A stretch of DNA of 64,000 nucleotides from Bacteroidota bacterium (GTDB taxonomy: Bacteria; Bacteroidota; Rhodothermia; Balneolales; Balneolaceae). Below are positions 17,489 through 24,997 of this stretch, piece after piece (positions within the stretch are counted from its first letter, which is position 1; every line of letters begins with the position of its first letter). The stretch covers positions 17,594-81,593 of the forward strand of contig JAAAOB010000027.1 in NCBI GenBank assembly GCA_009909035.1, written 5' to 3'. The position numbers and the translations under genes were made by a program. The notes below the pieces were generated by a model. The model saw nothing but the letters and a program-made list of their open reading frames with translations. It had not been told where the DNA came from and searched no databases.

Positions 17489-18259
17489 CTATACGCTCCA
17501 CACTTTTTGTAGTAAAAATTTACGGTTCACAAACAGCAGAACCAGCGGCGGCAGTACAAGCAGCACACCGGCCAGTGCCGCAAGGTAAGGATTCGCCTCG
17601 CTTACGTACCGGTACACCATAATGGTGAGGGTTTGAACTTTGCCCACGCCGATAAACTGGGTGAGCCCGTACTCGAACCATGATATCAAATAGCATTGAA
17701 AGAAACAGACGGCCAGCAACCCTTTTGCCGACGGAAGAATAGCATCTTTCACAGCCACTTTAAAATCGCCTCCCATGGTGGCGACCAGGTTCTCAAGATC
17801 CCGGATCTTCTCGTTCCAGAATCCATAGAAAAAAATGACCGCGTAGGGAAAGGTAATAAAGAGCTGGGCAAGCACTACACCCGGAAGTGTTCCCGAAAGA
17901 TGAAGCTGCAAAAAGTAGTAGTTTAACATAACGGCAAAGACCACCGGTGCAATCACATACGGAAAGTAGGCCGACACCAGCCACCACCGACTTGTCGTGT
18001 AATAGGCTACGGCACGGCTTGCAAAAAAACCGCCTGTGGTGGCCAAAAAACTCACGGTGAGCGAAAGCATCACCGAGAGCCCGGCACTTCGAAGTAATTC
18101 CGACCCTCCTGTTAAAAACCACGCCCAATGCTCTGCTGTAAATGAGTGTGAAATAACAGAAGGATAGTACCATTGCGCAGAGAAACTGAGATATAGCAGC
18201 AGCCCGAACGGAATGATGAAGCTAAGCCGAATAAACCCCGATAGAAGTCGCCTGCTCAT
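17489..18259 (-). CDS. ABC transporter permease (second half of YnjC-type)
   Basis: 256 residues from an ATG at 18259 (MSRRLL), which overlaps the upstream permease stop by ATGA; a longer reading to 18328 is unlikely because it would run 70 bp into that gene. It has about six transmembrane segments and an EAA-like cytoplasmic loop (LENLVATMGGDFKVAVKDAI, then LPSAK). In E. coli YnjC a single long protein contains two permease halves; here they are two genes. Confidence 0.85.
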   Translation of the reverse strand: MSRRLLSGFIRLSFIIPFGLLLYLSFSAQWYYPSVISHSFTAEHWAWFLTGGSELLRSAGLSVMLSLTVSFLATTGGFFASRAVAYYTTSRWWLVSAYFPYVIAPVVFAVMLNYYFLQLHLSGTLPGVVLAQLFITFPYAVIFFYGFWNEKIRDLENLVATMGGDFKVAVKDAILPSAKGLLAVCFFQCYLISWFEYGLTQFIGVGKVQTLTIMVYRYVSEANPYLAALAGVLLVLPPLVLLFVNRKFLLQKVWSV

Positions 18260-19095
18260 ACCGCCACCTTCTGCCTGTATCGCGAAAAAAGCCACGATAT
18301 TGTTGCAATACAAAGCACCGCATACCAAACCGCCATCGAGTGTGCCACGGGAATATTTGCCAGGTTATACCGCTGTAGTTTTTCCAGTATCAGCACGGAA
18401 ATCATGTGGGGAGATGACTGCCCAAGCAATAGGGGAATCTCGTAAGCTCCCATGAAAAAGATGAAGTAGAGTGCAATCAGCGGAAACATACCGCGCAGCA
18501 ATACAGGAAGCTGAAGATGAAGCAGAATGGTTCGCTTCCCGGCACCGAGTGATGAGGCCACAGCTTCGATCTGGTCAAGCTTTTCGTGTTCGTATAGATT
18601 CAATAACACAAGCAGAAAAAATGGAAAGACAAGGAAAACATGGGCCATGATAATGCCTGTAGCGTACGGATCCTGAACCAGCACGGGGAACTGCTGAATC
18701 TCAGAAATGAAACCCATCTGAAACGCCAGGCGTGAAAACAGGCCCGAACCGGAATAGAGCTGAAAAATGACAAAAGCCAGCACAATCGGCGGAATGGTCA
18801 GCGGCAGGAAAAGAGCGCGGTAAAGATTCCGCGACCTGAACAAACGCCGCGCGGTAAAAAGCAGTGTCAGGGAGATGCCCATGGCAAGCAGAGTGGATGC
18901 CGCCGCCACCCAAACGGAATACAAGATCGACTGTAAAAATTCGCCCCGGAAAAGTGCGATCCAATGCTCAAACGTGACACCGTTGCTAAGGAGGCCGGCC
19001 AGCCCTACGCTGTACAACAGGGAATACCCGATGGCCAGCCCAAGCGGCACCAGGCATCCAGCTATAAACAGGGTGATGAGAAGTTTTTTAGTCAT
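18256..19095 (-). CDS. ABC transporter permease (first half of YnjC-type)
   Basis: 279 residues from the ATG at 19095 (MTKKLLITLF), chosen because the membrane segment starts there; an upstream in-frame ATG at 19125 adds ten polar residues. About six transmembrane helices and an EAA-like loop (DQIEAVASSLGAGKRTIL, then LPVLLRG). It shares a 4-bp ATGA overlap with the next permease, typical of translational coupling. The substrate-binding lipoprotein lies 89 bp upstream. Confidence 0.85.
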   Translation of the reverse strand: MTKKLLITLFIAGCLVPLGLAIGYSLLYSVGLAGLLSNGVTFEHWIALFRGEFLQSILYSVWVAAASTLLAMGISLTLLFTARRLFRSRNLYRALFLPLTIPPIVLAFVIFQLYSGSGLFSRLAFQMGFISEIQQFPVLVQDPYATGIIMAHVFLVFPFFLLVLLNLYEHEKLDQIEAVASSLGAGKRTILLHLQLPVLLRGMFPLIALYFIFFMGAYEIPLLLGQSSPHMISVLILEKLQRYNLANIPVAHSMAVWYAVLCIATISWLFSRYRQKVAV

Positions 19096-19184
19096 ATTGA
19101 AATTAACGTGTTCCGGTCTTAACAATCGAGTGTCAAACTTTCGAGAAATCTTCCAGGCTCCTCTTTCTGTCAGTTTCTTTGTTC

Positions 19185-20405
19185 TTAGTTTACGATCTCA
19201 CTGCGGAAATCTTCGAATATACGGATCATATATTCCGGTGCAGGTTCCATCAGGGCTCTGTCTCGAATCTCTTCCCTGTCGGGTGCACGATCTCTGCCGG
19301 GAATATCAGCAAACCGCCGCTGCCATTCGTCCGGAAGTTTTTCCATCGACAGAACGGTCCCATCGCCCCACACCTCCGGCTTCATTTTTTCAAATTGTGC
19401 CTCGGGCGACATCAGAAAATTGATCACCACCATCGCTTCTGCTTTGTTCGCAGAGTTTTTGGGTATTCCCATGTAGTGTGAATTTTGGATTGTACCCGAT
19501 TCCGGTACGTATGCGCGGCTCCTTTTGGGAAATAGTCCTTCGGCAATTTTGTTATCCACCTCACTGTCGTTATTGCTCATGGTAAAAGCAATTTCACCGC
19601 TTGAAAAAAGTTGATGGAGTTGGGATATGCTGTTTGGAAATGTTTCTCCTCCTCGCCAAAAATGGGGCTTCATCTCCTTTAACTGATCCCATAACTGTCG
19701 GCTGTATGTACGGTAGACCTCTTCATCAAATTCCCCGTGAAATACCGATGGATCGTCCGCAAGGGAGATCATCCAGGATTTGAGAAGTGTCATGCCGGAA
19801 AAGTCGGTCGGGATGGTAAATTTGCCCCTGTTTTCCTCAACCCACTTCTGAAATTCGTTTAATGATTGAGGGGGTGATTGAAGATTGGCCTCATCGTAAA
19901 TAAGGGTAAACTGCACATTTCCCCAGGGAGCTTCAAATCCGTTTACGGGCTGCTGGAAATCTTTGCCGATGAATGGATTATCGAAATCCACGTACCGGGC
20001 ATTGGGCAGTTGGTCTGTAAATGGCCCAAACAGGGCATCGATCTGCTTGAGCTGGAAAAAGGTCTCCCCGTTGATCCACACCTGGTCGACCTGGCTGGTC
20101 TGGCGGCCGCCTTCCAGCTCTGCCATCAGGGTAGAGACCACTTGGGTCCCCTGGCCGCTGACGATCTCCAGATCGATGTTGTAGCGTTCGTTCACTCTTG
20201 GGATGACATAGGTCTTCATGTAATCATTGATCAGCGGATCTCCCATCCACATCATGAGCGTGAGATCTCCTCCCCTGGCCTCCTGTTCAATCTCCTGCCA
20301 GGAGAGTTCACGCGGATCCGCGTCATTGTCAACTTGACCACTGCAGGACATGAAGCAGATCGATAGTAAGCAGATCACTAAATTTCGAACTGATCGAACT
20401 GGCAT
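19185..20405 (-). CDS. ynjB: ABC transporter solute-binding lipoprotein (YnjB-like)
   Basis: A 406-residue lipoprotein (lipobox FMSC, C21). After the anchor it reads LTLMMWMGDPLINDYMKTYV, then VWINGETFFQLK, LFGPFTDQLPN and FEAPWGNVQF, a pattern I recognise from the YnjB group of putative solute-binding proteins. It delivers the ligand to the two permeases and the ATPase that follow. The substrate of YnjBCD systems is not firmly established; thiamine-related or other small solutes have been suggested. No thiamine riboswitch was seen upstream. First gene of a four-gene operon. Confidence 0.85.
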   Translation of the reverse strand: MPVRSVRNLVICLLSICFMSCSGQVDNDADPRELSWQEIEQEARGGDLTLMMWMGDPLINDYMKTYVIPRVNERYNIDLEIVSGQGTQVVSTLMAELEGGRQTSQVDQVWINGETFFQLKQIDALFGPFTDQLPNARYVDFDNPFIGKDFQQPVNGFEAPWGNVQFTLIYDEANLQSPPQSLNEFQKWVEENRGKFTIPTDFSGMTLLKSWMISLADDPSVFHGEFDEEVYRTYSRQLWDQLKEMKPHFWRGGETFPNSISQLHQLFSSGEIAFTMSNNDSEVDNKIAEGLFPKRSRAYVPESGTIQNSHYMGIPKNSANKAEAMVVINFLMSPEAQFEKMKPEVWGDGTVLSMEKLPDEWQRRFADIPGRDRAPDREEIRDRALMEPAPEYMIRIFEDFRSEIVN

Positions 20406-20580
20406 AGGAATTCATTTATTTCCGGAAAACGTGTGTATCGTACTTCTTTTGCTGCTTTGAAAGAGAATGGGAATGTCTGTTTACGGACGATGTACAGTTC
20501 CGATACTCCTCCCTTAGTGTCCTGTCATTCATAACGTGTCGTGCATCTCTGTAGTCATCGGATGAGTTGTTTCTGAAAAA

Positions 20581-20666
20581 TGATCTACCTCGGGGCAGAG
20601 CCTGCGAGGTATCAATTTAGAATCCATCATTTTTTGGTCAAATATTGAGATTATTCTGGAGTGTCC
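20581..20666. repeat. dispersed ~86-bp module, copy A
   Basis: This segment contains CTACCTCGGGGCAGAGCC, then GCGAGGTATCAATTTAGAA and ends TTATTCTGGAGTGTCC. A near-identical copy stands at 42359-42445 next to the IS30 element. Its first part forms a small hairpin (ACCTCG with CGAGGT). The module is followed here by a hairpin starting AAAAAGGGCG and at 42 kb by a different GC-rich palindrome, so the two copies share only this part. Confidence 0.7.
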
Positions 20667-20744
20667 AAAAAGGGCGTGGCTTTGCATTTTTACTATTCAT
20701 TTCGTCATGCCGGATCAAGTACGGGATGACGCCCTTTTTGGACA
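20662..20744. repeat. long hairpin with perfect 16-bp arms
   Basis: TGTCCAAAAAGGGCGT at 20662-20677 is exactly complementary to 20729-20744. The 51-bp loop itself contains a second imperfect palindrome (GTCATGCCGGATCAAG then ACGGGATGAC), like the GTCATGCCGG-type interspersed palindromes seen in many bacterial intergenic regions. It may also act as a bidirectional transcription barrier between the two minus-strand transcription units, but there is no clean U-tract. Confidence 0.65.
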
Positions 20745-20839
20745 GCCTCGGAATTAAACCACTTATGATTAAAATGTAATTCATCGTTGACTCATCCGAT
20801 GACTTGCATGCGACATTTTTTTGCTGAATTAACACAACT

Positions 20840-23827
20840 CTAAAACAGGTATCTCAATGAAAATTGAAACTGCCGCGGCGGGCTCACATTACGGATATCC
20901 AGTCCACGCCTGCCCACCTGGATCTGGTTGCTTTGCGTTAGATTGGCGCTGAACCCACTCAGATTTTCGGCGTTGAACAGGTTAAAGATATCAGCCCCTA
21001 CTTCAAAACGGTTTTCGTTTATATCTACGAGGTATCGCAGATTCAGATCGAACACAGTTGACCACGGCAGCCGGTCGCTGTTTCGGTCCAGCCCGGGACT
21101 GCGATCGTTATTACCGACAAACTGCTGGGAGAATGACCGGCCGTCCCCGTTCAGATCGGTGGTTCCAAAGATCGAGGCATCCGCCACGCGGTTGACCGGC
21201 AGTCCGCTTTGAAGTAGCCCTGCAACAGAAACTGAGAACCCGTTGACAGGAAAATAGCTGACAATCCCGTTTATCATATGTCGACGATCATTAAGAGCCG
21301 GCCCCCATTCCTGCTCAAAATTATTCGCATCCATCGCACGGAAGTTAATGTCCTCCGTATTGTTCTCCAGGTAAGACAGCGTGTACATCAGCCGCCACGA
21401 CAAGTCACCGGAACCGCGCGACTGGTCATACGTCAGGTTCAGGGCATAATAATTGGATCGTCCTTCGGTTTCCGTCATAATGACGCTCCGTGCCACTCCC
21501 CGCAGCCGCTCGCCATTTGGGCCGGGTGTGTAAAATCCCTGGTTATCCCTGAAGATAGGAGTCGGCCGGGTGGCATCCGCTTCCGCCTGGCTTCGCACGT
21601 CAACATTTCCAGGCTCAATGGGCCACGGAGCGGGAGCATTCAAATCACGCAGTCGATAGAGATTAAACGAGCGGTTGTGCATCAAATCCACGTAGATCAG
21701 CGAATTTTGGCCAAGCTGATGCTGAAATCCAAGCATAAACTGGTGAGAGTAGGGATTATCAAGCCCGTTCGGGTTCAGAATGCGGAGTTCATTACTGAAT
21801 ACCGACGCACGCTGATCCTGCAGCTCGGCGCGATCCGGCCCCTGCAAATAATCAGCATCCGCTACACTTCCATTCAGGTTTCCTTCGTTGGTAACCCGCT
21901 CGATATCGGTATCAGAGGGTAAAATTCCCTGGTCAATTAACAATCCAAGCTGCGACTGAAAATCATCCGCGGTGGAGCTGAACTGAAGAGCATCGCTGTG
22001 AACAGTGTAGAGAATTTTATCATAGTACATACCATATCCTGCACGTATGCTGGTGCGGTCAGTCAACCGGTAGTTGAGACTGGCTCTCGGTGCGATGTTG
22101 TTAAAATCCCCGCTGGATGCACCCGCTTTTGAAAGATTATCGTAGTCGTAGCGCATCCCAACGTTCATGTTGAGTTTGCTATTAAATGAAAACTGATCTT
22201 CAAGATAAAAACTGAGGAGATTTTGCCGTTTTTCAAATGCATTCGGCCGCAGTTCGATGCTAAAATTTTCGACTTCAACATCGGAAGGCAGATCCTGCGG
22301 ACGCAGATCCTGATCAACCCCGCTGCTTCGCAGATCCTCAAGCTGCTGCTGGTTTAGCTGCACGAGCCAGCTGCCGTTAGGATTCCCCCCGCCTTTTAGC
22401 GAAAAGTGAGATGTACGATAATCGGCCCCGGCTTTCAGAGTATGATCTCCCAGGAAAAACGTAAATTTTTGCTGAAATTGGTGGGTATTCTCTGTGTCAT
22501 CAAACACAAACCCGGGGTGACCCAGCTGCGCAATCGTCTCCCCGTTCGGCGAAAGAACGGTAACATTGGGCGCTTCATCCAGTTCAGGGTTGGCATAATT
22601 CCAGCGAAAACGGCCATACTGATACCCCGTTTCAGAAATAAAGCCATTGCCGGAGTACGTGTTGCGATTTGCAATCATAACGGAATTGCGGTCCTGCTGG
22701 TTACCTGCACTGGCAAACGTAACACCGCCATCCAGGCCGCCGCCCTGGCGTTCAATATTCACAATACCGGTATTTACCCTCAAATTTGACCGAAAATTGC
22801 TGCTCCAGTTGTGATCCAGCCGGCCGCTCAATAAGGTGAAATGATTGGTGCCATCCACCGTTTCATTCACTCCCAGTTCCGGAACATTCAGCAGGTTGTC
22901 CTTCACGTCAGTCATATGTTCGGCATTAAGAAAGAAAAACGTTTTATCCTTTTTAATCGGACCTCCAACCGAAAATCCACCCTGATACCGCGAAAATCCA
23001 TCCTTCACCTGGTTCCCACTCAGGTCGCGCTGGGCAAACGGGGATGATGAATCGAGCGGCGGGCCGGGGCGTGTCATAAAGAACACCTCCCCATTCATAT
23101 CATTGCTGCCCGATTTTGTGGTGATATTAATCACACCATTGCTCGTCCGGCCGTACTCGGCACTGAAATTATTGGTCAGCGCCGTGATGTTTTGCGTAAG
23201 GCCCACCGGTACCCGGAATCGCTGGCCGCCGAGAAAATTTTCATTGTTATCGAACCCGTCGATCTGGTAATTGGTGAACAGGGAGTTGGCCCCGTTAATG
23301 GCAACGTTTGGTGCTTCAGGGAAAAAGCCTGTGGCCTGCGAAATATTAGGAAGCCGGTAAAGTGCACGGGTGATATCCCGGGCTTCGATAGGCAAAGATT
23401 CGATTTCCCGGGAGGAGAGCTCGGAGGCCACCTGCGCATCCACCATGTTGATGGAAGTGGATCGTGCCTGAACCGTTATTTCATCAAGCTCTCCCTCCTT
23501 TCGTTCAAAAAGTGTCACAAGCACGCTCGTTTTACGATTTGATTTCAGCTGAACCTCTTCACTTTGGCTTTCAAAATAGGTCTCGGTTCCTTCCACCAGC
23601 ACCACATAGCTGCCGGACGTTGAAAGTCCGTGGATCGAAACCTGACCATTCTCATTCGTTATAAATGATTCACGATATCCTATATCGCTATTCTCAACAA
23701 TCAGTGAGTAGTTTTCCACAGGCTGGTATGTTTGGCTTTCAACAAGTGTAACCTGTAGAGATGACTGGGAAAACGCCGGAACAGATAGTAGAATGGTAAT
23801 AAAAGAAAGCAAAAGTACTCTTTTCAT
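20840..23827 (-). CDS. TonB-dependent outer-membrane receptor (Oar/CarbopepD-type)
   Basis: A 995-residue outer-membrane receptor. Signal peptide (cleavage after AFSQ, about 20), then a carboxypeptidase-regulatory-like beta-sandwich (about 23-110, with GQVSIHGLSTSGSYVV), a plug domain (about 130-250, containing INGANSLFTNYQIDG and FSAEYGRTSNGVINITTKSG) and a long beta-barrel ending in an aromatic residue (LRYLF). It imports an unknown large or scarce ligand with TonB energy. It differs from SusC receptors in lacking the SusC-type plug signature and a SusD neighbour. A 141-bp spacer separates it from the DUF2064 gene upstream on the same strand. Confidence 0.9.
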   Translation of the reverse strand: MKRVLLLSFITILLSVPAFSQSSLQVTLVESQTYQPVENYSLIVENSDIGYRESFITNENGQVSIHGLSTSGSYVVLVEGTETYFESQSEEVQLKSNRKTSVLVTLFERKEGELDEITVQARSTSINMVDAQVASELSSREIESLPIEARDITRALYRLPNISQATGFFPEAPNVAINGANSLFTNYQIDGFDNNENFLGGQRFRVPVGLTQNITALTNNFSAEYGRTSNGVINITTKSGSNDMNGEVFFMTRPGPPLDSSSPFAQRDLSGNQVKDGFSRYQGGFSVGGPIKKDKTFFFLNAEHMTDVKDNLLNVPELGVNETVDGTNHFTLLSGRLDHNWSSNFRSNLRVNTGIVNIERQGGGLDGGVTFASAGNQQDRNSVMIANRNTYSGNGFISETGYQYGRFRWNYANPELDEAPNVTVLSPNGETIAQLGHPGFVFDDTENTHQFQQKFTFFLGDHTLKAGADYRTSHFSLKGGGNPNGSWLVQLNQQQLEDLRSSGVDQDLRPQDLPSDVEVENFSIELRPNAFEKRQNLLSFYLEDQFSFNSKLNMNVGMRYDYDNLSKAGASSGDFNNIAPRASLNYRLTDRTSIRAGYGMYYDKILYTVHSDALQFSSTADDFQSQLGLLIDQGILPSDTDIERVTNEGNLNGSVADADYLQGPDRAELQDQRASVFSNELRILNPNGLDNPYSHQFMLGFQHQLGQNSLIYVDLMHNRSFNLYRLRDLNAPAPWPIEPGNVDVRSQAEADATRPTPIFRDNQGFYTPGPNGERLRGVARSVIMTETEGRSNYYALNLTYDQSRGSGDLSWRLMYTLSYLENNTEDINFRAMDANNFEQEWGPALNDRRHMINGIVSYFPVNGFSVSVAGLLQSGLPVNRVADASIFGTTDLNGDGRSFSQQFVGNNDRSPGLDRNSDRLPWSTVFDLNLRYLVDINENRFEVGADIFNLFNAENLSGFSANLTQSNQIQVGRRGLDIRNVSPPRQFQFSLRYLF

Positions 23828-23968
23828 GGCAAAACCGATGGTGAAATTAGTTGAGATTGTACTTGGTATACGAAGTAAACGCCCGGTTGGGATGAATTTT
23901 TTTCATCTTCTGTAAGACTGCATAGCCATATGAAAATGGTGCAGGAAAAACCAGGACGTACTGAAGGA

Positions 23969-24670
23969 TCACTTCAAGGGAGGCGGGCGGCTGAACGTGG
24001 AATGCCATAGAACAGGTGAGATAAGAACTCCCAGATACTCTACAAGGGCGACTGCAGAAAAGATCTTCCTGAGCTGGGATTGAAAATAGGCTAAAATTCC
24101 GGTAAATCGTCCGGAAAGAAAAAAGGAAACATCTCGGCTGGAGTTAATATCCCGGTTTGTTTCAAGTATGAGGGGGGATTCACGTTGGATAGAGAGCTGC
24201 AGCGCTAATGCATCAAACAGGCCGTTGGTTTTCCAGGGTAACGCTTCAAATTTTTCCGGACTGAACATCGAATGCGTCAATCCGATCAGGTAAGACCCAC
24301 CGCCAAATGTTGGACCGAGAACGGCGCGTTCGTTCTCAAGAGATTCTACAATCTCATTCCACTGGATATTTCCGAGAGCAGGATTATCGCTTCCAACAGC
24401 GATAACTGAATCGAAGCCTTGTTTAAACACCGACTGAACCGCATGGGTAAGGCGTTCACCAAACGTGCTGCCCACCTGCCGGGATTCGTCAAAAATAAAA
24501 TAGGGTAAGCCGGACCGGCGGACCGTCTCCAGGGATTTTTTGTGCAGGAGACTGGATACCTCCCGATTTTTCGTAACGCTGCGGCTTACAAACTCCTTGC
24601 AACGGCTCTCCGCCACTGCTGAGCGGCTGAAAAATAGAAGTGCTGTTTGATGTTTTATTCGATTGTCCAT
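23969..24670 (-). CDS. DUF2064 / TIGR04282-type glycosyltransferase-like protein
   Basis: 233 residues from the ATG at 24670 (MDNRIKHQTALLFF); an upstream in-frame ATG at 24691 is possible. Nucleotide-sugar-transferase-like fold with TFGERLTHAV, VIAVGSDNPAL (about 109-119) and the closing GPTFGGGSYLIGL. DUF2064 proteins include the arsenosugar-biosynthesis glycosyltransferase-like group. The opening lacks the usual PVPGxVKTRL loop, so substrate binding probably differs. No biosynthetic partner is visible nearby. Confidence 0.78.
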   Translation of the reverse strand: MDNRIKHQTALLFFSRSAVAESRCKEFVSRSVTKNREVSSLLHKKSLETVRRSGLPYFIFDESRQVGSTFGERLTHAVQSVFKQGFDSVIAVGSDNPALGNIQWNEIVESLENERAVLGPTFGGGSYLIGLTHSMFSPEKFEALPWKTNGLFDALALQLSIQRESPLILETNRDINSSRDVSFFLSGRFTGILAYFQSQLRKIFSAVALVEYLGVLISPVLWHSTFSRPPPLK

Positions 24671-24997
24671 TTCGACAAGTATAGTAGTCAAAATCTTTTA
24701 TTTTATCACAAATGGATAAAGATTCCTGGAGAGCCCCACATTTTTCATTGAGATGCCGCTCGAAAACCACAGGTATATATCTAAGGCAGAGCAGAAACAT
24801 GTGTTCAAATCATTCAAACCGTATCGATCTGTATGCGGATCATATGCAACAGATGACCAAATTAATTCTATTACATTCATTTTATCCAAAAGGAGGATGT
24901 TTTATTCTCCAGATAATTGTATGTTTTTCCCTTCTTTTATAAATAATTCCAATCTACGTTCTTCATCTGCTTGTCGTAGCGTACCCCATATATCTGC
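24671..24997. other. divergent intergenic region, no gene seen
   Basis: AT-rich spacer between the DUF2064 gene (minus) and the SLC12-type transporter (plus). It is expected to hold both promoters. No coding remnant or convincing terminator was recognised; two short overlapping open frames here lack any protein-like composition. Confidence 0.4.

Larger units (their letters stand above)
20553..20804. repeat. inverted-repeat element, copy 2 (252 bp, composite)
   Basis: The same AGTCATCGGATGAGT ends as at 7126-7204 (20553-20567 and, reverse complemented, 20790-20804). Both ends also share neighbouring bases with copy 1 on matching sides. The interior is longer because it contains an unrelated ~86-bp module (20581-20666) and an 83-bp hairpin (20662-20744). 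No coding capacity. It lies between the YnjB gene and the TonB receptor gene. Confidence 0.7.

Noticed and set aside
20406..20550. Possible thiamine (TPP) riboswitch upstream of the YnjB gene
   Set aside because: No CTGAGA/ACCTGA-type conserved core was found on the minus strand.
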